From the NCBI GenBank assembly GCA_022605955.1, contig JAKCOZ010000058.1:2232001-2296000 (forward strand): a stretch of DNA of 64,000 bases, given 5' to 3'. The notes under the pieces were generated by a model that was not told the DNA's origin, searched no databases, and was given only the letters and a program-made list of their open reading frames with translations. How positions within the stretch are numbered: the stretch's first letter is position 1; the number at the start of each line of letters is the position of its first letter. Below, one piece after another: positions 1 to 11,464 of the stretch. Position numbers and translations under genes: made by a program. The stretch comes from Rallus limicola. Its lineage: Eukaryota; Chordata; Aves; Gruiformes; Rallidae.

Positions 1-580
1 GAGTATGGGATAGAGAAGTCTTCTGGGTCTGTGTCCTGGGTTTGGTTAGGATTGAGTTAACTTCCTTTCTAGCAGCCGATGCAGTGCAGTGTTTGGGAGT
101 CAGGATGGGAGCAGTGCTGATAACACATGGATGTTTTAGTTGTTGCCAGGCAGTGAAGGCATTTTCAGTTGTTCATTCTGCTCTGCTAACGAGAAGGTGG
201 GGGGCACCCAGGAAGCTGGGAGGGGGCACAGCCAGGACAGCTGGCCCAAACTGGCCAAAGAGGGTATTCCATGCCAAGTACATCATGCTCAGTGTAACCT
301 CCTTTATGGCTGGTGGGGGAGGTGTGCGTGGCTCCAGGACACACCATTTTTGGGTCCAGTTTCGGGATGACTCTGAGCCCAGTCTTCTGTCCCAGTAAAC
401 TGTTCTTATCCCAACCCTCAAGGTTTTTTTTGTTTTGGGACACAAGAATAATCCTGTGCAGATTTGTGCTACTCATCCCCTTTCCCCATTTCTAAAGAAC
501 CCATTCCCTTTATCCTTTCTCCCTCATGGACACACACAGAGTGATGGCATTGGAGTGTGAAGTGCATCAGAGTCCCTTAC
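1..580 (-). other. IQSEC3: Intron (partial) downstream of exon j
   Basis: Intron sequence between exon j and the next, unseen exon. Neither strand reads as the expected IQSEC3 continuation after ...IRIEW. I see no repeat or RNA gene here. Confidence 0.8.
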
Positions 581-742
581 ATTCAATTCGTATCTGCTCC
601 AGCTCTGTCACTTCTGCTATTGACTCTTTCAGATCTTCCACAAACTTCTGCATTTCCTCAGCACCCAGAGCACAGAAGTGTAGTACCTGCTTCTTCTCTG
701 AGCCAGAAACTGGAGTCACCAATGTGATGCCATGGGGGTAAT
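581..742 (-). CDS. IQSEC3: IQSEC3 exon j (162 nt), PH domain C-terminal part; last exon visible
   Basis: Acceptor TCTTTACAG|ATTACC, donor GAAT|GTAAGG. It completes a Tyr codon and encodes 53 residues: [40 protein letters not shown], then [13 protein letters not shown]. The amphipathic helix [20 protein letters not shown] is the PH C-terminal helix. The final T needs GG from the next exon to make Trp; that exon is not found in the remaining 580 bases. This exon has no long open frame of its own and was found by extending the PH domain. Confidence 0.95.
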
Positions 743-2070
743 CTGTAAAGATGTGTCAAGAGAATAAAAAGGCATTAGGCATTCTTTGGTACCTCTGCAG
801 GACAGAGAGTTTCCAACATGAGTCCAAAGCAACGGCACACCTAGACCTTGTCAAACTGTAGGAACCTCCTCCTGCACTGCTCTCCTTCTCCACCACCTTC
901 CTTTGTCAGTCTTTACCAAACAACTCAAAGGACAGACATTCTATTTGCCTTCAGCTTGCCCCATTTGTGTCCCATGCTCCTTCCCACCCTGTGATTCTCT
1001 CAGCTGTTCAGATCACAAGCTCTTTGGGACACCCACTTTTCTTTCTCTGCAGGGGATACACAACAGGATGCCTTTGCCAGAAGATTCTCAGGCACTCCCA
1101 GGATAGTCACGATACGCTTGAAAGTTGATTCCAGTTCTGACAGTGCCTCCTGGGGATGCTCGGTTACGAATAACTCTTCTGTAAATACAGGGATGTGAAA
1201 GCCTCTGCGTGCTACAGAGGGTACTGTGTTGAAAGAGTGACTCATGCTGCCAATAGGGTAGAGGAAAGATGTAAAAAACTTAGTACAGCCACAGTGCTGC
1301 TACAGTCGTCCTTCCTTGCAGTGTCTTGTGCAGGTGCTCAAAGAAACCTCAGTAGGCATCAGCCATACTTGCCTGGGACTGCTGTGCGGGCCCTCTGCCT
1401 GAGCCAGCAGGAAGGCTGCCCGTTTCTGGAACTCCTCCACTGCACAAGCAGCCTCAATCATGACACACCATGGCTCTATTCCCAGATCATCAAGGTCAGG
1501 CTGACTAGGGCTGGCCTCTTGCCATGCTTGGTGGGTGCTGTTCCAAGGGCTCTGCTTCTGTTTGGGAAGCTTTCAGCAAGGCACAGCATGGCATAGCGTG
1601 GGGATGCAGCAGCAGCAACTGAGCCTTTTTCAAAATCAAAGGTAGAGGTGGGAGTTGTGACTCTGGGCATGAGGAGGGAGTGGCTAAAGCTGGCAGTAGC
1701 AGTTTTGCCACAAGGTTCCCTGCCTACAGTTGGCTCCTGAGAGCTCACTGAGATGTATCTGGGGATTGATTCCTTTATCCTCCCCACTAGTGCTTCCTCT
1801 GCCACCATGACAAGCCAGATCCTTCAATGAGCTTACGTTCAGCCCTCTTGCTGGTGCTCAGAACAAGTGAGAGCTACCAGGAACCTCTTCTCATCACACT
1901 GTACCTGCACAGTCATCACAGGATCAAACCTCAGTTTCCCCCCCCCTTCACTTTTAACCCTGAATCAATCTCTCTTCTGATGCAAACTCACACTCGGTCA
2001 CACAACCCCCTCCCCACTTGTCCTTTTCCCTTCCAAACCCCTCCAGACAGCCAAAGAGCAATGGACTTAC
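743..2070 (-). other. IQSEC3: Intron between exons i and j (1,328 bp)
   Basis: Short intron with no recognised repeat. It contains two minus-strand exon-like open stretches (about 1000-1245 and 1380-1570), discussed under findings. Neither matches a family I know. Confidence 0.85.
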
Positions 2071-2170
2071 ATTCATTCTCAAAGAGATGGAACTGCATCC
2101 CCAGCAGGCCAACTGACTTGCAAAACGTGTATGTTGAGGAGCTTTTCTTCTTGGGGCAAAGCTTGAGGAT
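2071..2170 (-). CDS. IQSEC3: IQSEC3 exon i (100 nt), PH domain middle
   Basis: Acceptor CTCCAACAG|ATCCTC, donor GAAT|GTAAGT. The 33 codons encode [20 protein letters not shown] and [13 protein letters not shown], followed by the T of a split Tyr codon. It joins phase-0 with exon h ([12 protein letters not shown]) and phase-1 with exon j, as in IQSEC-family PH domains. Confidence 0.96.
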
Positions 2171-4413
2171 CTGTTGGAGGAATAGATGCATCATTGGGCA
2201 GAGTGCTGGGCAACAGTGAGGCACGAACAATGCAAACTGCTCTAAGCAAGAAAGCTTTTTGCAAGCTCTGTTAATTGTACATGGGAGTAACACTTGGTGG
2301 CTGACAGGCTTTGTGCCCAGAAAGCTGCCTGGCATGCTTCTCTTGTAACAACACTTCTGAAATTCCATATGCATAGGCCTGGAGCTGACTCTGTTTTCTG
2401 TCTCCCAGGGGTGCTGGCTTTTTGATGCCCACATTTCTAACTTTGCAAGGGTAATTCTTTTCACCAGGAGCCAGATCAAAAGGCAAAGGGAAGCCTGTTA
2501 GAAATACCTTAGAGCTGGGGACAAGAGGATATGTGAATGCTGCATTGCCCTTGCTCCCTTAACACTAGTTCCTACCAATCTAATTTATTCCATGGAGAAG
2601 AGGGATATCAAGTAGCAGACACTCCCCCCAAGCTCACAACAGTACAAATGGGTGCAGAGGAGTAGGTGGGGAAAACTCTCTTGTCCTCTGCTCCTACAAA
2701 AGGGTTTAGTTTTAGCCTTAGATTTACGACATCCAAGGTTTCATTTTGCCATTACATTCAGCAGAATTTTCATCTTGTTTGGCACCCTTCCAGCCTCAGT
2801 GTCCTCTGCCCTCCCTCGTACCTATCTGAATTCAGTTTCAAGGTTGCTGGAGCAGGACACTTCAAAACGCACTTGTTTTGAAGCAGCCAGAAGCTTTCCC
2901 TAGGCCTGACAGAGCAAACACCAGCCAGCTCAAGGCTGGAAACAACGCTGGCCAAGGCTGAGCCCATCAGTGACGGTCACAGCGCCTCTGGGAATCACAT
3001 TTAGGAGAAAAAACCTGCAAGCAGCTGCTTTTTGTCACCAGAGAAGGGAGTGAGAAGACGTAAGGAGCTGTGTGGACACCAAGGCCAGTGAAGGGGCAGG
3101 GGATGAGGCACCCCAGGTGCTGGCAAATATTCCCCTGCAGTGTATGGAGAAGACCATGGTGGAGCAGGTGTCCTCCTGCAGCACATGGAAGATAACAGGG
3201 AGCAGAGACCCCAACTGCAGCCCATGGAGAGGCCTCATGCTGGAACAGTTGGAGACATACAGAAGACGCTGTGACCCGCCTTGGAGTAAGCTCCTGGCAG
3301 GACCGGCAGCCCACGGAGAGAGAGGCCTATGCTGGAGCAGGTTTGCTGGGGGAGCTTGTGACTCTGTGGGGGACCAGGCTGGAGCAGTCTGGGCCTGAGA
3401 GAATGAGAGACATTCTATGATTTATGACTGCACCCATAGCAGTGATCCTCACTGGAGCAGCTGGTGAGGAGCTGAAGCCCCGTGGGAAAGGACTCACGTT
3501 GGAGAAGTTCGTGGAGGACTGTCTGCTGAGGGTGGGACCCCATGCTGGAGCAGGGGAAGAGTGTGAGGAACACCCCCCCCTCCCCAGCTAAGAAGGAAAA
3601 CAACTCGTGAGGAACTGACTGAAACCCTTATTTCCTCCCACCCACCCCACCCCCCGCTGCCATGCTGGGGGGAAGAAGGGAAAGAAACCATGACTAAAGT
3701 TAAGTCTGCTAAGAAGGGAGGGGTGGGGGGAGGTGTTTTAAGATTTGTTTGTACTTCTCATCCAACTCTGGTTTCACTGCATGTGTAGTGTAATAATTTT
3801 TTGTTTTAATTCCATGTTGAGTCTGATTTGCCTGTGACACTAATTCCAGAATGATCTGTCCCTGTCCTTATCTAAACTCCTAAGCCTCTCAATATATATT
3901 TTCTCCCCTGTTCAGCTGAAAAGGGGAGTGATAGAGTGACTTTGATGGGCATCTGGCCTCCATCCAGGGTCAAACCACCACAGTACCATACACATTTGGA
4001 GCTCCAGTAATATCTACTCTCTACAGCTTTTGCAGTGTTAGAAGGCAGTGGTTTTAAAGTGTCTAGCAGGAAAGATTTGAAGTGCATGGGAGGGCTCTGT
4101 CTACTATAGTACAAACAGACAAAGAAATGAACCTCCCTTTCATGAAATGAACCTCCCTGCTGGTAAAGGCATGAGAGAGAGCAATGACATTGGTTGGATG
4201 GCTGTACGATGTGACAGTTTGTTTTTTCAAGGGTTAGACTAGGAGCTTTAGATTTGGTAGGTTTTTAACAGTGACTTATGATGCTGATGGACCAGGAGAT
4301 GGTCTTTCCTTAGGACAGGCGGGAAATGTATGTTGTGGACTGGTTTTAGATCTCTTTATAGAAATCAGGACAAGTTTTATCACTGCAGTGACTAATTGCC
4401 AGAGCATACTCAC
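2171..4413 (-). other. IQSEC3: Intron between exons h and i (2,243 bp)
   Basis: Mostly filled by the interspersed repeat at about 2985-3985. A short direct duplication, GAAATGAACCTCCCT twice, occurs near 4125-4158. The rest is unremarkable unique sequence. Confidence 0.85.
2985..3985 (+). repeat. Avian interspersed repeat, probably ERV/LTR-derived, with internal ~60-bp minisatellite
   Basis: I see a G-rich array in which GCTGGAGCAG-like cores recur at irregular spacing (near 3163, 3240, 3331, 3379, 3453, 3501 and 3544). A G-tract-rich segment with GGGAGGGGTGGGGGGAGGTG follows, then an AT-rich stretch. The right end resembles GGGCATCTGGCCTCCATCCA near 3948-3967. I recall this architecture as a dispersed repeat common in bird genomes, probably the 3' part of an endogenous-retrovirus LTR, but I cannot name the family. 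Orientation follows my memory of the consensus. The 108-codon plus-strand ORF inside it has no supporting similarity. Confidence 0.6.
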
Positions 4414-4539
4414 CACCAGCAGGTCATTGAAGAGAAAAACTTCCCTCTGGTGAGCTGCCTGCTTCTGCACTTTGTTCACATCAGTCACTTCGTACAAGCG
4501 GCTGCAGCAAACCAGCCGGCGGTGGGGCACGGACAGAAC
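4414..4539 (-). CDS. IQSEC3: IQSEC3 exon h (126 nt), PH domain first part
   Basis: Acceptor CTACAG|GTTCTG, donor GTG|GTGAGT; both flanking introns are phase 0, so the 42-codon exon is symmetric. It encodes [40 protein letters not shown] and LV. The [11 protein letters not shown] strand is a typical PH-domain beta strand. Basic residues in PHRR may contribute to phosphoinositide binding, which is inferred from the BRAG family. Confidence 0.96.
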
Positions 4540-5322
4540 CTGTAGAAGGTCCATAAGAGCATGCAGGGGCTGAGGGAGGTGCCCTCCCCACCCTCAGCCC
4601 ACACAACGTTGCCCAGAAACAGTAGCACAAGCCAGTTCTGCTCACTCTGCCCACTCCAATCGTGTCCTCTCCACCATCACTTTTCCTGCTGGTGCAACAG
4701 CAGAGAACCTTTGTGATCTGGATAAATCAGAGGAGTGGGACAGGCTACAGGCAACCCTCTCGCTCACACATCCTATCCTCTTATACCTCTGGCTTCCAGT
4801 CACTGGGTGACTGTTGATCCTCTCTCTCCCCATGAGACATCTGCAGGTTTCCTGGACTTTGAGAAATTATTCTGCTCATTTGGGGTAAATAATATGCATG
4901 TTTTTGCATTACAGATCAGTTATTGCTAATGAAGCTGTCTCTCCATTTGAGAGTCTCTTAACCTAGCAATCCTTAGGGAACTCAAAGTGTTTTCTATCAC
5001 TTTGCCTTCCACTTCCTACACTCCCACGAGGCCTCAAAGTTTGAAACACTGGCAGGCAGGACCTGCAATGAGATTCTTGGACAAGCAATCCCCTCACTTG
5101 ATACTGTACACTCTGGCCAAGGAGATGCCCCAGAATTAGGAAAGAATGAGATAGCAAATAAAAAGGTGTTTGGAGAAAAAGGAGTGAATCTATCAAGACA
5201 AGCAAGGACAATATCACAGAACAGGACTAGGTGCATAAAGGAGAAAGGTAGAAAAGAGGGCCAGTGAGGAAGGTGGGAGTGACAAGGGGAGGGTGGGTGC
5301 CAGCAAGGTTATGGGTGCTCAC
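4540..5322 (-). other. IQSEC3: Intron between exons g and h (783 bp)
   Basis: Unique-looking intron sequence. No repeat, RNA or regulatory element stands out. Confidence 0.85.
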
Positions 5323-5462
5323 CGTTTTCATTCCAACTATGGACTTCTCCACTTTGGTGACATAAGTCACATGGTCCTCATTGGATTTTAGCTCTTTCTG
5401 CTGGATCCTCTCGTAGATCCCCACCACCAGCTCCCGTGGGATGTCAGCACCGTCATCCACCC
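5323..5462 (-). CDS. IQSEC3: IQSEC3 exon g (140 nt), end of Sec7 and linker to PH
   Basis: Acceptor TGGCAG|GGGTGG, donor ACG|GTGAGC (phase 0). After completing a Gly codon it encodes 46 residues: [20 protein letters not shown], then [20 protein letters not shown] and IVGMKT. The [13 protein letters not shown] helix closes the Sec7 domain, and [15 protein letters not shown] starts the segment leading into the PH domain. Confidence 0.97.
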
Positions 5463-7542
5463 CTGCCAGACATAGAAAATGTTGGGCAGGGAGTAAAAAG
5501 GGGAAGAACCAGGAGTCCCTGACAGGCAACTACTGCCTCTGCACTGTGCAGTGCTGGGAAGGCTGAAGGGAAAGAGCAATACTTTGCTTTAAGGTGTCTT
5601 TTTTTCTTGCTTTAATGCCCCATATGCACCAGGAGGAGAGACTGACATCTCTAAGGCTAATACAGAAGATTTCATTATTTCCTTGCTCTGCATGGTGGCT
5701 CCCTTCCATGTATTCCCTAAGATTTTATAGCCACAATGTCACATTCATGTATCTTGGGCCACTCAGCAGCAATCCCTGCATCGATTTCGTATCATCAGAA
5801 GTGCTAGATGTGAAGCAGAGCTATGATGGGATCCAGCTGCTTCTCCTGCCAGTGCAAGTGTCAGCCCTCCTGTTTGCTTGGTGGCCTCCAGCCTTTTTTT
5901 AATGACGTCTCCCAGGAGTAATACTTTCCTGTATGTTTGTGATATCTCTGTCTTGGCCTTGTCCCGTTCCTCTCTTACATCTCCTCAGATAACTTTCCAC
6001 ATTTTGCTGTCTGACCCTTGCAGAGCCAGGCAGAAGTTTCCTTTTACCCTTCCCTGAGCCATTCACCACAAATTAAACTGTCAGTCTTTCCCCTGAACTG
6101 AAGTCCTTCAGTCATTTTATATTGATCTTCTCTGCTTTCCCTCCACCCCCATGGTCTGAGATGTACTGCTGTGAGTGATGTGGGTGACAAACTGCTGAGG
6201 AAGGGGGAGGCATTGTCATCTCCTGGCTCCAACATCCATGTCTTTGCAAATGTAGCCTGAATACTCTGTCTTTTTTCAAACCCAAGCTGGGGAAGCTGCT
6301 GACCCAGGCAGTGGCCTGCAGGTGAGTCTGGAATGAACTGTCTCCCCTTGTCTGGAATGGGGTGACATTAACTTGCTTTAGTGAGTCATGGTGTGTTACA
6401 CACTGGAGGTGAGCGATCCTCATGTTGGCTGAATTTATTGTGATGTGAACTGGCAGATTTTCAAGCGATTCTTAAGTGCAAGTTAACATAAAAAATCCCC
6501 TTTTGAGTTAGTGCTACCAGCTGTGATACCAAAGGGATGATGGCAGGTATCAGCTGCATTCTGTATCTCAGGAAATAACTTGAAAGAGGGCCTCAGTGTA
6601 ACATAATACCAGTCTGAATTGGATGACAAATTGGGGAAGGTGTGGGAGGCTGAGACGACACTTTGTGAACAGCAGTCAGGACAAAGAAACAAGTCAAAGG
6701 AACTCTCAGAAGTTCAAAATCTAGACAGGGATTTACACTGGGAAATCTTTGCTGGAGCTTCATCTGAATTGCAGATGTGCAGTCAGAGACACTTGAAGAC
6801 AGCTGACCTAGGATGACCTAGGAATGAACATGGCTGGGAAATCAGACAAGAATTTGTCTAGACATGATGTCAAAAAGGCCAAACAATACTAAGCTGCATT
6901 AGCAGATCTTAAAATAAGGAGGTGGCAGTGGCACTATATATGTGAGTATGTTGTGACCACATCTGAAAAAGTGCTTTTAGCAACCTATTACTAAGATGGG
7001 AAGGACTGACCTTGAAAAACAGAAGAAAATTGTTTTGGGGAACTGATGTATCAGAAATCGTAAAGCAGTAATGTATGCATGAACTCTGTCAGGCCTACAC
7101 TTACTATAAGCAATTGCAAGCAATTAAGGGGAAGATTTAGTCTGAATAGAAGGAAAATGTGTTCATATATTCAAAGCAGCAAGGAGGGGAAGGGCTTGTT
7201 TAGCACAATCCAGCAGGGTCTAAGAAGGATGGAGCTGAACACTAGAAAAAAGTAATACAATGGCCTGCTTCTGAGCAGTGAGATCTATTAAAAGATGAAA
7301 CCATCTCTCAAGGAAAATGGTTGGTTTCTGAGAAGGTTGGACACCTTTCTATGGAAGACAAAGCTTAGATTTTCCCCTTACCCAGTATCTTTAGAAGACA
7401 CCTCAAAGGGCCCTTCATCTCTGGCTCACAGGGAGCAGCAGCAACCCTGAAGAAAGGCATCTCCACTAGGTTTTTGCTGCATTCCCCTAGGCAGAATTTA
7501 GAGCAGTAAGAGGACAAAAAGAAATCAAAGCAGGACCCTCAC
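5463..7542 (-). other. IQSEC3: Intron between exons f and g (2,080 bp)
   Basis: Unique-looking intron sequence of moderate GC content. I see no repeat or conserved-looking block in it. Confidence 0.85.
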
Positions 7543-7709
7543 CTCTCAGATTGCGAATGAAGTCCTCCAGCATCATCTTCCTGTCAGGCTTGATGTTGGG
7601 GCTGTACATGTCGGTATTGAGGAGGATGATTGCAAAGGCCAAGATGAAGATGGTGTCCGGGTTGTGAAACTGCTGGACCACATCTGGGTTACACATGCAG
7701 TACCTCTGG
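7543..7709 (-). CDS. IQSEC3: IQSEC3 exon f (167 nt), Sec7 motif 2
   Basis: Acceptor CTGCTGCAG|CCAGAGG, donor GAGAG|GTGAGG. The first C completes AGC (Ser); 55 codons then encode [40 protein letters not shown] and [15 protein letters not shown], with a final G of a split Gly codon. The [15 protein letters not shown] block is the hallmark second motif of Sec7 domains, forming the hydrophobic ARF-binding groove. No substitutions of key residues are apparent. Confidence 0.97.
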
Positions 7710-8729
<1,020 letters not shown>

Positions 8730-11418
8730 TTACATGTACAAAGAAAGTATATATATATGTATTGATATTTATCTACATAAATACAGATATCTAGACACCT
8801 ATATTGACAGACATTTACACCATTTAGACTCAATACCAATATCAATATAGCCACAGATCCATCCATTTCTGCCTTTCCTATCATCTGGCAGTCCTTCATA
8901 CATTGTCCATTCCTTGCAGCACATGCAATTGTTCACTACCCACATACCCATCCCTCTCTTACCTCTATTCACCAGGCTGTTTCTGCACCTGCCCTCTCCT
9001 CACCTTCCATCTTGTGCAGTACACATACTCATTTGCAACATATACCTTCTTCACCAGTCTTCACGTTCACTCAACCACTGCCCCAACAATGTTCATTATG
9101 TATTTGAAGACCAAAGCCAGCTCAGAGAAAATAGTAAATGGAGGCTGTTGTACAGAAATAACATTGCCACACCAGCTGGCTTGTAAGAGCAAAACTTGGT
9201 AAAACTCTGCCCATGTAGCCAAACACCAGGAGTCACCAACAATTCATTCTGTTCCAACCTTTATTCATTTTATAAATTTCTACTCATTCCACACAATCTT
9301 TTCCATTTCCATCGTACTTGAGTGTCATGCTTCCCTGTTATCTTCTGGAAACCCTTTGCCTCATACATCTGGTTTCCCTTTTCCTTTCACAGCAATGCAA
9401 TGCATACTCAGAATTCAAAGCCGATTTAGATACCCAAACAAGGGGATGCTACCTCACGTTCCCCACTAAAGTATTCTCATCTTATAAAAGTCCTACTGTT
9501 AGTCTCCAAGACCTGCAACTACAGGTCTTACTGTGTGTAGCAGTCAAATAACCAAGTTCTTGTTCTTACTGCATGATACTTTGGTAATTTTAAATTACAC
9601 CACCTTCACCATATGGCTTCAGCATATTTGGTTAGTTTATTTCTACCTTGTGTGTCCAGGTCATTACTGCAGGCGTTAATCAAAATATCAGGCTCAGAAA
9701 ACTCTGCTTATAACCTCCCTTAGGCCCAAACTTCCCATTTCAGCAGAGTATGTAGGCACTAATGTCTGCATAAGCCAATTCTCTCCCCCGTTTATGATTC
9801 CTCTGCTAATTCCTCTCTATTCCATTCTCAACTAATAATTTCTCATGTCAAATTCTTTGCTGAAGTCTAGAATTACCTTCTACACGTCCCTTGTCTAGAA
9901 AACCAGTTATTTTAACAATTCAGACATTGAATTAATCTATTCTCCACTGGCTTTGGTATGTACCATTCACCTTCCTGCCTGCCAGTATTCTTTCCCATAA
10001 ATAAATTCTCAAAGCTGACATTCTACCCGACAGACCAAGAAATTAACAGGTGCCAACATCCAATTTTCTTTAAACTGTCCTTAAATACGAAGTTACTAAT
10101 TTACTAATCTTTGGTCATAAATCATCACCTTGACATTACTAACTGTATTAAAAATTCAAAGACACCATGCCTTCTGCTTCTATGTACCTCAGATGCTATT
10201 CTATCTGTTCCTCCACCCAGCTTTATTTCATCATGTGTATTGTGTTTGATTTGCTTTCTCATGTCTTAAAGGATAAACTGACCCCAAATTTAAGGTTAGG
10301 AGGAAATTTTCCCCAAGACAAGTTGTCTGGTACTGTAGGAGGAGTGGTACAGAAAAAAACAGAGAGGAAAGGGATTAAGTCTCTTCTGGATCCTTCCATT
10401 TCCTAGGATTATCTTGAAATTTTACCAAACAAGCATCTGATAATAAAGAGATGTGCTGCTATCACTTTCTTCTTCTTCCTCTCTGTGATAAACTGGAGAT
10501 GTGTCTGTCTTTACTACAGTGCTGTGGTTTTCTGCAGGCTGCTGGGAAGCGTTTTGTGAGGTAGGCTGTTGAATGCCAGGTGCAGCCATGCTAGAATAAA
10601 AATCTATTGCATGATGTCTCAAATGGGTGAGGGACAAGGTTCAAATGCTGAGAGACATCTCTCTATTCCTTCATTCCCCTACTGATTCGAGAGCTAAGAT
10701 ATCATTGTTTAACTGGAGTGACAGCCACAGAATAACTTACCAAGAGCTCTAGCTGAACATAGTGTTCAGTGCCTTCTAATATTGGAGTCCTTACAACCTC
10801 AGCTAGGAAATGTGGGCTCTTCCCCTGCACAAACTGTGTGCAATCAAAACAGAGGAACAACTGGTGAGGAGCAAGGGCGGAGAATCAATGGTGCTGCTCT
10901 CATAGGAAATCTTACGTGAAATGTCTTTTTTGTATCCAAGAGGTGGACTGCAGAACACTCAGAAATGGTTTCTGGCAACAGTAACAACTTCCTCCACTGT
11001 ATTTTTTCTTTGTTATTTTTATTTTTATGATACTTATACTCACATGTCCCTTGGGTTGACATCAAGGCATTCTGCTTCCTGGAATTTATGTTTGATAGTA
11101 GTAAGAAAAGTTTTTATCTGGTTAGTCATTATTGTGTTCACAGCTGCAACCACCTCTGCAGTTGGACTTTTGTTATTATTTTTTAATTCTTCCCAGTGTG
11201 TGATGTTACTCAGCACTGACCCCAGTGATTTTGCTGTTATTGTTTGCTTCCAGACATGTGAAAGCAGAGTCCTTACACACCAGTGAGACCTGCTGAGGTC
11301 ACCCTAGTAACCCAAATGCACCTGTGTTAAATCATTCACTCCCTCCCTTATTGATCAGTCCTTCCCCCTTCACACAGGGGGATCCAACATGTCTCCCCCT
11401 TTATGTACAGATCTCAAG

Positions 11419-11464
11419 TAATAAAGTCAATGTCCTTGATACAGAAAACATCAAGGCTTTATTA
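11419..11464. repeat. Imperfect inverted repeat (stem-loop potential)
   Basis: TAATAAAG and CCTTGAT (separated by 7 bases) on the left pair with the contiguous ATCAAGGCTTTATTA on the right, around a 9-base spacer. That gives a 15-bp stem with one 7-nt bulge. Function unknown. Confidence 0.6.

Noticed and set aside
3072..3398. 108-codon plus-strand ORF
   Set aside because: It is contained in the interspersed minisatellite repeat; its composition follows the DNA repeat and no protein family fits.
10422..10637. 71-codon minus-strand ORF with an acidic EEEEESDSS tract
   Set aside because: The Glu tract derives from a TTC-rich simple sequence; there is no other support.
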